DNA of 24,965 nucleotides from a virus, in the IMG/VR virus record IMGVR_UViG_3300027782_000344, positions 1 to 24,965 of that record. One strand, 5' to 3'. Shown in pieces: positions 1 to 6,734 of this stretch (positions are counted from its first letter, which is position 1; the number at the start of each line of letters is the position of its first letter). Both the position numbers and the translations under genes were made by a program. The notes under the pieces were generated by a model. The model worked only from the letters and a program-made list of their open reading frames with translations, searched no databases and was not told the DNA's origin.

Positions 1-279
1 AACCTCAAAGGTTCTTTGCGGGTTAACAACCACTCAAGCATTATCTTGAACCTTAAATCTGGACCAATTGATTTTGGTGGTGATTATGTTCAGGTCAATC
101 CTTATTGGCTTAGTGACCATTATGATGGCGTAGCCTTGAAAGCTTTAAAAGAAATCAAACAGGCATTGCTTTCGGCTGATTATTATGACCACTCCGATGC
201 ACAAACAGATTATTTCAATACCGCATATTACTACCACATTCATGTTGGTAAATGGGACAAACCATACGCATGTCAATAA
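1..279 (+). CDS. C-terminal part of an unnamed phage protein (cut by window edge)
   Basis: The reading frame is open from base 1 and reads through codons encoding NLKGSLRVNN, so the true start most likely lies outside the window. A TTG at position 16 could be a start but has no ribosome site. About 92 residues are visible. They are rich in Tyr, Asp and His and contain HVGKWDKPY near the end. I recognise the general look of small conserved phage proteins but no named family, and I assign no function. It overlaps the next gene by about 10 bases, which suggests translational coupling in one transcript. Confidence 0.7.
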   Translation, partial: NLKGSLRVNNHSSIILNLKSGPIDFGGDYVQVNPYWLSDHYDGVALKALKEIKQALLSADYYDHSDAQTDYFNTAYYYHIHVGKWDKPYACQ

Positions 280-626
280 TTTACACATACCAAAAATCTA
301 AAAAATTCAGCAAGACCAAAAAGGAAATTGCTGAATATGAAGCGTGGCTTGACTCTGTTAAAAGTCAAACCACAAATTTTTCTCGTGGAATGGTAAAGAC
401 TAAAGTGATTAAAACCTCTAGCATTCCACCTTTGGTTGTGCCATCTGGTCGTGACACCAAACAATATAAAAGTTTGGTTACACCTGGCGGCAACACCACA
501 AAACCAGTTTATGGTAAGGTCTATACAGGCACTGCTATGAAAGGCATCGGCACTTTGCACAAATCAAACGCTGTGCCGATTTTTACTGATGAAGAAGCAA
601 AAGACCAAGCAAATATGCGTAGGTAA
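270..626 (+). CDS. Unnamed conserved phage protein, 118 aa
   Basis: I chose the ATG at 270, which overlaps the stop of the preceding gene, over the in-frame ATG at 252. The protein then begins MSIIYTYQKSKKF, which looks like a natural N-terminus. The first third is basic (KKFSKTKKEIAEYEAWLDS) and probably helical. The middle is rich in Pro, Thr and Gly, and the end is acidic and helical (FTDEEAKDQANMRR). No catalytic motif is visible. Similar short proteins occur in aquatic T4-like phages, but I know no function. Confidence 0.7.
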   Translation: MSIIYTYQKSKKFSKTKKEIAEYEAWLDSVKSQTTNFSRGMVKTKVIKTSSIPPLVVPSGRDTKQYKSLVTPGGNTTKPVYGKVYTGTAMKGIGTLHKSNAVPIFTDEEAKDQANMRR

Positions 627-644
627 TTTAAAGGAAAAATTATT

Positions 645-881
645 ATGAAAAAACTATTGTTAGTTGTTCCTGTACTTTTGTTGGCGGCTTGTTCGTCACC
701 AAAAGTGGCAGGATTTAAGGATGTAGAATACATCCAACGGCAGGAAGTTATCTTCTCGGCCAAAGAATGTGTTAATGCTCGTATGAAACCAAATATTCAA
801 TACGTGCGTCAGCAAACCGACCACGGTGTTGTAATGTTGCCTGTGTTGGTAACTTGCGAACCTGCTTACAATTCAAAATAA
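645..881 (+). CDS. Small phage lipoprotein, 78 aa
   Basis: The N-terminus MKKLLLVVPVLLLAACSS is a classic lipoprotein signal: two Lys, a hydrophobic core and the lipobox LAAC with Cys16 as the lipidation site. The mature part would be about 63 residues with two further Cys (near residues 42 and 75) that could form a disulphide in the periplasm. A ribosome site (AAAGGA) lies about 11 bases before the ATG. Phage lipoproteins of this size are often superinfection-exclusion proteins or outer-membrane spanins. Nothing in the sequence decides between these roles. The next gene also encodes a membrane protein. Confidence 0.75.
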   Translation: MKKLLLVVPVLLLAACSSPKVAGFKDVEYIQRQEVIFSAKECVNARMKPNIQYVRQQTDHGVVMLPVLVTCEPAYNSK

Positions 882-890
882 GGAAGTGAA

Positions 891-1277
891 ATGATTGCAG
901 AAGTTCCAAATATTTTAGGATTTCCACAAAAGACCCTGGAAATGGTGGTGCTTTACGGGATTGGTATTTCTGTGATTGGCACCGTTCTCGTTTTGTTTTG
1001 GCGTTACATTCTTTTTGGCGCTGTAGGTTTATTTTGTTTTGTTGTGATGGCAAATTCAGGTAGTACCACACAACCAACAAAAGCACCAGAAGCAGTTGTC
1101 AAACAAGAACCTATAAGTGAAGATGAATCCATGTTTTTAGAGGATTGTCAGACTACCACGGATTATACAAAAGAGCAATGTCAGGAAATCTGGAAATCTC
1201 AACCTGTTAATGCCCGTAAAATGTACAAGGCCAAAAAAGAAGATTATCTGAAAAATGCAAAATTTTCACGCCTTTAA
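891..1277 (+). CDS. Small membrane protein with two transmembrane helices, 128 aa
   Basis: Residues about 17-37 (VVLYGIGISVIGTVLVLFW) and 39-55 (ILFGAVGLFCFVVMANSG) form two hydrophobic segments split by a short RY turn. A soluble tail of about 70 residues follows, first acidic, then ending in a Lys-rich stretch (KMYKAKKEDYLKNAKF). Two Cys (around 85 and 97) sit in the tail. The ribosome site is AAGGAAG, and the gene starts 9 bases after the lipoprotein stop. Topology resembles some holins or superinfection-exclusion proteins, but there is no specific motif and function is unknown. Confidence 0.7.
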   Translation: MIAEVPNILGFPQKTLEMVVLYGIGISVIGTVLVLFWRYILFGAVGLFCFVVMANSGSTTQPTKAPEAVVKQEPISEDESMFLEDCQTTTDYTKEQCQEIWKSQPVNARKMYKAKKEDYLKNAKFSRL

Positions 1278-1324
1278 GGCTGTTGTAAAAAAGCAACACT
1301 ATGGCCATTAGTCTCGGAGGGGGC

Positions 1325-1352
1325 TTGACAATTGCCGTCCTTCTGTTATAAT
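1325..1352 (+). promoter_or_regulatory. Strong sigma70-type promoter
   Basis: The -35 box TTGACA (1325-1330) and the -10 box TATAAT (1347-1352) are both perfect consensus with a 16-base spacer. Transcription would start near 1359, about 24 bases before the ATG of the next gene. It is host-like, so the downstream block is probably transcribed early by unmodified host RNA polymerase. Confidence 0.85.
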
Positions 1353-1382
1353 GGATCCATAAGTTGAGAAAGCGAGTTAATT

Positions 1383-2132
1383 ATGAAGTTGTTGTCCACA
1401 GGTAATCCAAAAGTATTAAAAGGTCAAGCGCAAGGATATAATACTTATATCTTACACTTGGCTCCTGCTAATTTGTCAGGTTATGAAACCTGCGCTAAAC
1501 GCACCTTTGGTTGCACCGCTGCTTGTTTGAACCTCGCTGGTCGTGGCGGTATGTTCAAAAAAGGCGAAACCACAAACGTCATTCAACAAGCTCGAATTCG
1601 TAAAACCAAAATGTTTTTCGAAGACCGTATTACATTTATGAATTTGTTGGTTAAAGATGTTGAATTGGGTATTAAACAAAGCAAACGCCTTGGCTTAATT
1701 CCTGTTTTTCGTTTGAACGGCACTTCCGACCTTGCTTTTGAAAAGTATGAGGTCAACCGCAACGGCCAAACCTATTCTAATATTTTCTACGCTTTTCCTG
1801 AAGTGACATTTTATGATTACACCAAAATCCTTGGTCGTAAAGTCAAAATGGTTCCTAATTATTCGTTGACATTCTCGGCCGCTGATGGTAATGATGCTGA
1901 CGTTTATGCAGCTATTCAGCAAGGCTATAATGTTGCTACAGTATTCGGTATTAAGAAAACCTTGCCGATGCCAGAAACCTACAACGGCATTCCTGTGTTT
2001 AACGGTGATGAATCTGATTTGCGTTTCTTGGATCCAAAAGGTGTTATCGTTGGCTTGTATGCTAAAGGCAAGGCTAAAAAAGATACCACTGGTTTTGTGA
2101 AGTATCCAACTTTTATGATGAAGGCTGCTTAA
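1383..2132 (+). CDS. Conserved phage protein with a Cys cluster and barrel-like strand pattern, 249 aa
   Basis: This family recurs in many phages, but I know no biochemical role for it. The N-terminal third has a conserved segment with Cys37, Cys44 and Cys48 (C-x6-C-x3-C) followed by LNLAGRGG. After it come repeated short beta-strands ending in polar motifs: PVFRLNGTSD, VTFYDYTK, YSLTFSAAD, VATVFG, PVFNGDESDLRFLDP and VIVGLYAKGKAK. The pattern resembles an alpha/beta barrel, and the Cys cluster could hold a metal or Fe-S centre; both points are inference. The gene has its own consensus promoter about 30 bases upstream and is the first gene of that transcript. Confidence 0.85.
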   Translation: MKLLSTGNPKVLKGQAQGYNTYILHLAPANLSGYETCAKRTFGCTAACLNLAGRGGMFKKGETTNVIQQARIRKTKMFFEDRITFMNLLVKDVELGIKQSKRLGLIPVFRLNGTSDLAFEKYEVNRNGQTYSNIFYAFPEVTFYDYTKILGRKVKMVPNYSLTFSAADGNDADVYAAIQQGYNVATVFGIKKTLPMPETYNGIPVFNGDESDLRFLDPKGVIVGLYAKGKAKKDTTGFVKYPTFMMKAA

Positions 2133-2133
2133 T

Positions 2134-2331
2134 ATGAAAAGAACATTTAAAAATTCTGTTCTTAATCGTGTTGGTCGTAGCACCGCTGTTTTTCTAAAAG
2201 CGCCAATCGGCACCAATTTTGTTGTTCCTTACGGAACAGATTTACCAAAACGCACTTGCAAAAAATATGGAGTGACTTTAAAAGTTGTTTCACGTAAAGA
2301 TTTGCAAATTCAAATAGTGACTATATTATGA
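2134..2331 (+). CDS. Unnamed basic small protein, 65 aa
   Basis: The ATG follows the previous stop by one base, and the next gene's ATG overlaps this gene's stop, which supports a coupled, real gene. The product is strongly basic (MKRTFKNSVLNRVGRS at the N-terminus, KRTCKKYGVTLKVVSRK in the middle), so binding to nucleic acid is possible. No known family is recognised. Expression would come from the 1325 promoter. Confidence 0.55.
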   Translation: MKRTFKNSVLNRVGRSTAVFLKAPIGTNFVVPYGTDLPKRTCKKYGVTLKVVSRKDLQIQIVTIL

Positions 2332-2558
2332 TGTTTGACAGTTTTAAAACAAGAGGCTTAACCTCAATTTACTATAGAATACCAATTGAATTTTTGGATT
2401 CTTTTCGAAGTGAAATGGCAAAGCAAGGAAAGTATTTTAAGATTAGATACCGTGGTCCTCGAGCTAATACGCCATCAGCACGTTATCGCTCGCCGATGAC
2501 CAGACAATCAACCTGCATCAAACAAGATGCTACACATTTTTCAGCTTATAGTTATTAA
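2328..2558 (+). CDS. Unnamed basic small protein, 76 aa
   Basis: It begins at an ATGATG that overlaps the previous stop. The product is basic, with many Arg in the C-terminal half (KIRYRGPRANTPSARYRSP). No catalytic motif or membrane segment is seen. Its position between two tightly spaced genes is the main support; I cannot name a function. Confidence 0.55.
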   Translation: MMFDSFKTRGLTSIYYRIPIEFLDSFRSEMAKQGKYFKIRYRGPRANTPSARYRSPMTRQSTCIKQDATHFSAYSY

Positions 2559-2569
2559 AGGAAATTAAA

Positions 2570-2953
2570 ATGGGAACACGTAGTTTAACTTTTGTGTATG
2601 AAGGCGAGATGCCTATTATAAACATGTACCGCCAGTTCGATGGATATCCTACTGGCCATGGCCGTGAATTGGCTGAATTTCTAACCTCTGGTAAATTGGT
2701 AAATGGATATTCTGAGAAACAATCCGTACAATTCAATGGCATGGGTTGCTTGGCAGCTCAAATGATTGCTAATTTTAAGAATAGTGTTGGAGGTTTCTAC
2801 ATTCATTCTATTGATTCTACCGATTGTTGGCAAGAATATGAATACCACGTTTATGAAGATAAAGTGGTTTTAAAGAATCCCACCGAAGTGATTTTTAGCG
2901 GCACTTGGGATGAATTCCACTCTTTCTGTTATGAAGATGAAATTGTGGATTAA
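2570..2953 (+). CDS. Conserved phage protein of the MGTRSLT family, 127 aa
   Basis: The start MGTRSLTFVYEG and the core MYRQFDGYPTGHGRELAEFL are hallmarks of a small conserved family found in many phages and some bacteria. To my knowledge its function is unknown. The protein is acidic and compact with no membrane segment. The C-terminal half (CWQEYEYHVYEDKVVL, VIFSGTWDEFHSF) looks beta-rich. A good ribosome site (AAAGGAAA) precedes the ATG. It is the last gene before the next promoter. Confidence 0.8.
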   Translation: MGTRSLTFVYEGEMPIINMYRQFDGYPTGHGRELAEFLTSGKLVNGYSEKQSVQFNGMGCLAAQMIANFKNSVGGFYIHSIDSTDCWQEYEYHVYEDKVVLKNPTEVIFSGTWDEFHSFCYEDEIVD

Positions 2954-2976
2954 TAAGGCAAACATGCGAAAGGCTC

Positions 2977-3005
2977 TTGACAATAGTGCCTTAGTGTGTT
3001 ATACT
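2977..3005 (+). promoter_or_regulatory. Sigma70-type promoter
   Basis: TTGACA (2977-2982) and TATACT (3000-3005) are separated by 17 bases. Transcription would start near 3012, about 26 bases before the next ATG. The sequence before the -35 (GGCTCTTGACA) resembles that of the promoter at 1325 (GGCTTGACA). Confidence 0.8.
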
Positions 3006-3037
3006 GTACCCTCACAAACTAAAAAAGGAAATATATT

Positions 3038-3484
3038 ATGGCTCGTGGAAAATCTAGTAAACTAAAACCGTTCGAAAAACTGTTGACTATCATGGTCTCT
3101 GGCAAACCAGTTACAGTAGAAGAAATTGATGCTACTCTTGGCAAAGAAATCTATATGTACCGTTTGTCCACTTACATGTGGCACATTAAAGTACACGCTA
3201 ATGGTGTTGTACGTCCAGTTAAAGATGGTCGTAAAGTGACCGCTTATCAAATTGTAAACGTTGATGAGATTAAGAAATATTTGGCTCGCACAGGCGCTAC
3301 AAAATCTGGTTTTGTGCCAGGTGCTGTTGAGAAGAAACCTTCTGTTTCAAAATTGGCTGACCTCAATGCTAAGCCTGCAAAGAAAGTCAAAGTGAAACCT
3401 GCTAAGGTTGAAATGGCTGTTCCTTCTAATGTTGCTACGGAAATTAAAAACGAAGGAATCGTTGTTACTGAAATTGTGGAGTAA
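3038..3484 (+). CDS. Unnamed basic protein, possibly DNA-binding, 148 aa
   Basis: The first 90 residues look like a small folded domain: a helix (KPFEKLLTIM), then KPVTVEEIDATLG, MYRLSTYMWHIKVHANGVVRPVKDGRKVTAYQIV. This is compatible with a winged-helix layout, in which a wing of basic residues follows a recognition helix. The remainder is a low-complexity Lys/Ala/Pro/Val tail (AKPAKKVKVKPAKVEMA) like those of histone-like proteins. It is the first gene after the promoter at 2977, so an early regulatory or host-takeover role is plausible but only inferred. The ribosome site is AAAGGAAA. Confidence 0.75.
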   Translation: MARGKSSKLKPFEKLLTIMVSGKPVTVEEIDATLGKEIYMYRLSTYMWHIKVHANGVVRPVKDGRKVTAYQIVNVDEIKKYLARTGATKSGFVPGAVEKKPSVSKLADLNAKPAKKVKVKPAKVEMAVPSNVATEIKNEGIVVTEIVE

Positions 3485-3486
3485 AA

Positions 3487-3741
3487 ATGATTAATACAAA
3501 GTTTGCGCCACAGTTTCAAACTGACCGAAGGTTCCAACTATCACATCGCACATGGAACCGAAGGTTCTTTGATGCGACTAATAGAGAAGATGTGGCGGAA
3601 TATAAATTCTTCTTGGAAAATAGCCGATGGACCAATAATTGTCCATTCGAGTTGGAATGGCCTTTTTTAAATATTAATGATATGGTTCGAACCAAACTTA
3701 TCGAAGCTCATATTAACCTAATTCTTAAAAATGCAAAATAA
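3487..3741 (+). CDS. Unnamed small protein, 84 aa
   Basis: It starts two bases after the previous stop. The product is rich in Arg, Asn, Phe and Trp (RRFFDATNREDVAEYKFFLENSRW) and soluble. No family is recognised. The overlap of its end with the following MazG-like gene supports a shared transcript. Confidence 0.6.
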   Translation: MINTKFAPQFQTDRRFQLSHRTWNRRFFDATNREDVAEYKFFLENSRWTNNCPFELEWPFLNINDMVRTKLIEAHINLILKNAK

Positions 3742-4012
3742 CCAAAGAGAAATTCTGTTGATTGCTCAGGAAGAATGTGCTGAAGTAACACAAGCAATTT
3801 CAAAAGTCTTCCGATTCGGTATCGATGGTGTTCATAATGGCAGAAGCAATCGTGAGCACCTTGAAGAAGAATTGGGAGACCTTCAATGTATGATTGACCT
3901 AATGATTGACGAAGGCTTAATTAGCCAAGAAAAGATGTGGGCGGCTCATGGCCGCAAGCTTGAGAAATTGAAAACGTGGTCTAACATCTTTAATAAAGAG
4001 GAAATCGAATGA
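3731..4012 (+). CDS. MazG-like nucleotide pyrophosphohydrolase, 93 aa
   Basis: The motif EECAE (E14, E15, E18) followed by EEELGD (E47, D50) is the EExxE...ExxD Mg-binding signature of the all-alpha NTP pyrophosphohydrolase superfamily (MazG, dUTPase-2, phage MazG). These enzymes cleave NTPs to NMP and pyrophosphate. In phages they are thought to clean the nucleotide pool or alter host stress signalling. The length of about 93 residues is normal for a single-domain member. It overlaps the gene before by 11 bases and the gene after by 4 (ATGA). The exact substrate cannot be read from the sequence. Confidence 0.85.
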   Translation: MQNNQREILLIAQEECAEVTQAISKVFRFGIDGVHNGRSNREHLEEELGDLQCMIDLMIDEGLISQEKMWAAHGRKLEKLKTWSNIFNKEEIE

Positions 4013-4329
4013 AGTATTTTAATAATTTGACCGCTGTTGAAAGTGAAATTATCCGCCTTGGTTATTTGCGGTCTCTTTTGACCGTACTTACTAATGCTTA
4101 TGAAACAAGTAACCAAGAAGACGTTGAAAATTGTATTTGGCAAGCAAAAGAATTGGCAGACAGTATCAATGAAAATCTAGCAGAAGAATTCCAAAATCTG
4201 TGGGATACTGTTCGTGATGATGTGGTTGATGATGATTTAACCGATTGGTCTTTTGAAGAACCACAAGAACCTGTGTATGATACCAAACCACTAAGTGATG
4301 TTATTGATTCTTGGATTAGAAATAAGTGA
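4009..4329 (+). CDS. Unnamed acidic protein, 106 aa
   Basis: The ATG overlaps the stop of the MazG-like gene (ATGA), with GAGGAAA as ribosome site. The protein is helical in its first 65 residues and then very acidic (RDDVVDDDLTDWSFEEPQEP), and ends with a short helix. Its charge suggests DNA mimicry or protein binding, but that is only a guess. No family is recognised. Confidence 0.7.
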   Translation: MKYFNNLTAVESEIIRLGYLRSLLTVLTNAYETSNQEDVENCIWQAKELADSINENLAEEFQNLWDTVRDDVVDDDLTDWSFEEPQEPVYDTKPLSDVIDSWIRNK

Positions 4330-4889
4330 ATATCTTTTATCTAGATAATGACCCTAAAACGTGTGCAGAAATGCACCTAGACAAACATGTGGTCAAAATG
4401 ATTATTGAGTATGCTCAACTCATGTCAACAGCTCACCGCTTTCTTGATGGTGAAGAATATATCGACCTGACTGCTAATGGTCGGCGTATCAAACGTTGGC
4501 GAATGAATGATGACCTTGAAAATCAATTGATGAAGGCATCACACATTAATCATCCTTCAGGAGTCTGGTGTCGTACTACAGATACCAATTACAAATGGTT
4601 ATATAATATGTGGACATATCTACTTGATGAATACACCTATCGTTATGGTAAAATGCACGCTTGCGCTCGCCTGCGAGGCACCCTTAAAGCCTTGCCAAAC
4701 AATATCCGTCAAGGCGGGTTCACACCTCCAACTCCGGCTATGCCAGATGATGTGAAAATTCCTAATGATGTATTGAAGTCTTACCAAAATTACTATATAC
4801 AGAATAAGGCTCATTTTGCTAAGTGGTCTAAACGACCAGTGCCTTCTTGGTTTGAACAAGGAATAAAATCACATAATGCCAACTTATAG
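4326..4889 (+). CDS. Conserved phage protein, possible DenV-like pyrimidine-dimer glycosylase relative, 187 aa
   Basis: It begins with GTG overlapping the previous TGA, so it is translationally coupled. The N-terminus MNIFYLDNDPKTCAEMHLDKHVVKMIIE belongs to a family widespread in phages and usually left unnamed. D19-K20-H21 followed by E28 has the same spacing as D14-Q15-H16 and the catalytic E23 of T4 DenV, and the end (FAKWSKRPVPSWF) recalls the RPTWYKYYG end of DenV. DenV is about 138 aa, so this protein is longer. DenV uses the amine of residue 2 as nucleophile. Here residue 2 is Asn, which normally blocks Met removal, so an active glycosylase is uncertain. Confidence 0.75.
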   Translation: MNIFYLDNDPKTCAEMHLDKHVVKMIIEYAQLMSTAHRFLDGEEYIDLTANGRRIKRWRMNDDLENQLMKASHINHPSGVWCRTTDTNYKWLYNMWTYLLDEYTYRYGKMHACARLRGTLKALPNNIRQGGFTPPTPAMPDDVKIPNDVLKSYQNYYIQNKAHFAKWSKRPVPSWFEQGIKSHNANL

Positions 4890-5193
4890 TTTTTTAAATA
4901 ATGAAACAGGTGAAGTATTCGATTCGTTTATGAAAATCTCAGAAAGAGATGATTATCTAAAAACAAATCCCAATTTTTCACCAGTATTGACTGCACCAAA
5001 CATCGTTTCAGGTGTATCAACATCAACTCAAAATAGAGTACCAGATGGTTTCAAGGAGGTTCTATCAAAAGTAGCCGAAGCGCATCCTACAAGTCACGTA
5101 GCAGATAAACATGGAAAGAAATCTATCAAACAAGTAAAAAACGAACAAATTGTGAAGAAACACGTCCAGAAAATTACTGGCGTAAAAATTTAA
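4876..5193 (+). CDS. Conserved small phage protein preceding phoH, 105 aa
   Basis: The start MPTYSFLNNETGEVFDSFMKISERDDYL resembles the N-terminal strand pattern of FmdB-type zinc ribbons (MPTYxF...). The Cys pairs are absent, so no zinc site is present. The rest is a basic Lys-rich tail (KHGKKSIKQVKNEQIVKKHVQKITG). Relatives are common in aquatic T4-like phages and carry no function that I know of. It overlaps the previous gene by 14 bases, and a terminator follows it. Confidence 0.75.
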   Translation: MPTYSFLNNETGEVFDSFMKISERDDYLKTNPNFSPVLTAPNIVSGVSTSTQNRVPDGFKEVLSKVAEAHPTSHVADKHGKKSIKQVKNEQIVKKHVQKITGVKI

Positions 5194-5222
5194 TTCGTAA
5201 TGGGAACATGTTTCACTAACCC

Positions 5223-5260
5223 GAGGGACTCCCGCAAAAGTGGGCGTCCCTCTTTATCTT
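5223..5260 (+). terminator. Rho-independent terminator
   Basis: GAGGGAC (5223-5229) pairs with GTCCCTC (5246-5252). Inside, CCCGC (5231-5235) pairs with GTGGG (5240-5244), leaving an AAAA loop, and a TTTATCTT tail follows. It ends the small-gene transcript and separates it from phoH. Confidence 0.85.
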
Positions 5261-5277
5261 CCAAAAACGGAGAAAAA

Positions 5278-6036
5278 ATGGCAATAAGTAAAAAGAAAAT
5301 CCTAACAGGTAATGCCGAGGATGCCGCCACAATCAATGTACAGGCCTCACAGAGGTTAAAAATTCGCATTGATGATTTAAAGACATTTCAGCCTTTAACA
5401 GATAATCAAAAAATATTCTTTGATGCTTATAAACGTGGAGATTATTTTGTAGCTCTTCATGGTGTTGCAGGTACAGGTAAAACTTTCTGTGCATTATATA
5501 AAGCGCTTGAAGAAGTTTTAGATAAAAATAATCCGTTTAATAAAATAATTATCGTTCGTTCAGCTGTCCAATCTCGTGAAATGGGCCATTTGCCTGGTGA
5601 CGTTGATGAAAAAATGGAGATTTATCAACAACCTTATGTTCAAATCTGTGATACATTATTTGGACGCCGTGATGCGTACCAGCGCCTAAGTGAACAACAT
5701 CACATTGAATTCATTTCAACATCGTTCATTCGTGGTATGAGTTTTGATGATGCTATCATTATTGTGGACGAAATGCAAAACTTAACCTTTGAAGAAATCG
5801 ATACAGTTATGACTCGTGTTGGTTACCGTTCAAAGATTATTTGGTGTGGTGACTATCGCCAGACCGATTTGAATAAAAAGAAAAATGACATGAGTGGTAT
5901 TTTGAAATTCTTTGACATTGCACACCACATGGGTGCTTTTACAAGAGTTGAATTTACACCTGATGATATTGTGCGTTCTTCTCTCGTGAAGGACTACATT
6001 TTAGCTAAACTACAGTATGAGGATAACATTGCGTAA
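5278..6036 (+). CDS. phoH: PhoH-family P-loop ATPase, 252 aa
   Basis: Walker A is GVAGTGKT (residues 62-69) and Walker B is IIIVDEMQN (about 160-168), with the conserved ribose-side motifs VRSAVQSREMGHLPGD and the GDYRQTDL segment. PhoH is a helicase-like ATPase whose phage role is still debated; it is a common accessory gene of aquatic T4-like phages. I place the start at the ATG at 5278, preceded by ACGGAGAAA. An upstream in-frame ATG at 5200 would make the coding region run through the terminator hairpin. The end overlaps the exonuclease gene by 20 bases. Confidence 0.95.
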   Translation: MAISKKKILTGNAEDAATINVQASQRLKIRIDDLKTFQPLTDNQKIFFDAYKRGDYFVALHGVAGTGKTFCALYKALEEVLDKNNPFNKIIIVRSAVQSREMGHLPGDVDEKMEIYQQPYVQICDTLFGRRDAYQRLSEQHHIEFISTSFIRGMSFDDAIIIVDEMQNLTFEEIDTVMTRVGYRSKIIWCGDYRQTDLNKKKNDMSGILKFFDIAHHMGAFTRVEFTPDDIVRSSLVKDYILAKLQYEDNIA

Positions 6037-6703
6037 TTTTGAATTTGTGAAATTGGAATCTCTGGCGTTCGATTTGAATGCCGAGACTTCCGCATCGGGT
6101 AGAGTATATGCAACACCAACCGGTGAAAAGTATCCTTCTATAACTACTGTTTTGTCTTCCTTTAATAAGAAGGCTTTGTTTGAATGGCGTAAACGTGTTG
6201 GCGAAGAAGAAGCAAATCGTATTGCAGCCAAGGCTTCTCGCAGAGGTACCAAGTTACATACAGTTTGTGAAAACTATTTGATGGGTGAATTGTCTGGTAT
6301 GAAAATGCAGACTATGATGCCTGATACCAAAGAGTTGTTTATGCAGCTTCGACCATACATTGATGAAAATGTTGGTAAAGTTTATGGTCTAGAACAAGCT
6401 CTTTATTCTCATAAACTCCGTCTTGCAGGTCGTTGTGATTGTATTGCAGAGTGGGATGGTAAATTGTCCATCATTGATTATAAATCTGCTTCACGGGAGA
6501 AAAGCGAAGAAGGTATTTTAAATTACTTTATGCAATGTAGTGCTTATGCCGAGATGTTTGAAGAAGTGACGGGAATGCCGATTGACCAAATTGTGGTTGC
6601 TATTGCTGTTGAAGATGGTTTGCCACAAATATTTACAAAATCAAAAACCGCATATATAGAACCATTGAATGAGTATATCGGCAAATATTGGAATAAAGCT
6701 TGA
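6017..6703 (+). CDS. PD-(D/E)XK exonuclease (RecB/Cas4/MGME1-like), 228 aa
   Basis: The RecB-type nuclease core is visible: H81 in RGTKLHTVCE, E125 in YGLEQALYS, D141 in GRCDCIAEW, D154-Y-K156 in IIDYKSA, and Q173 in QCSAYA. These are the metal and catalytic positions of the Cas4/AddB/mitochondrial MGME1 group. Relatives in cyanophages and other marine T4-like phages are annotated as exonucleases. It probably trims DNA ends in recombination or host DNA breakdown. It lies directly behind phoH with overlap, and its stop codon sits inside the -35 box of the tmRNA promoter. Confidence 0.9.
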   Translation: MRITLRNFEFVKLESLAFDLNAETSASGRVYATPTGEKYPSITTVLSSFNKKALFEWRKRVGEEEANRIAAKASRRGTKLHTVCENYLMGELSGMKMQTMMPDTKELFMQLRPYIDENVGKVYGLEQALYSHKLRLAGRCDCIAEWDGKLSIIDYKSASREKSEEGILNYFMQCSAYAEMFEEVTGMPIDQIVVAIAVEDGLPQIFTKSKTAYIEPLNEYIGKYWNKA

Positions 6704-6728
6704 CATATCTCACAAAATCAAGTATAAT
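6700..6728 (+). promoter_or_regulatory. Consensus sigma70 promoter of the tmRNA gene
   Basis: TTGACA (6700-6705) and TATAAT (6723-6728) are perfect consensus with a 17-base spacer. The start point would be near 6735, just ahead of the acceptor piece of the tmRNA. The -35 box overlaps the TGA stop of the exonuclease gene. Confidence 0.9.
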
Positions 6729-6734
6729 ATTTGA

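Noticed and set aside
252-269. Earlier ATG for the 270-626 gene
   Set aside because: It adds six residues and increases overlap with the previous gene, and has no better ribosome site.
645-1277. Rz/Rz1-type spanin pair
   Set aside because: The lipoprotein is not embedded in or overlapping the membrane gene, the membrane protein has two helices instead of one plus a coiled coil, and the lysin is 7 kb away.
1278-1300. GTTG/CAAC hairpin after the 891-1277 gene as terminator
   Set aside because: The stem is only 4-5 bp and no T-run follows.
1885-2100. 71-aa frame inside the Cys-cluster gene
   Set aside because: It is an out-of-frame shadow of a well-supported gene, without a ribosome site.
4884-4905. 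TTAAATAATG as another leaderless late start
   Set aside because: It lies inside the coding region of the 4876 gene, and the resulting frame does not open a gene.
5200-5277. Upstream in-frame ATG that would lengthen PhoH by 26 residues
   Set aside because: It would make the coding region run through a strong terminator hairpin (5223-5260). The ATG at 5278 has a good ribosome site.
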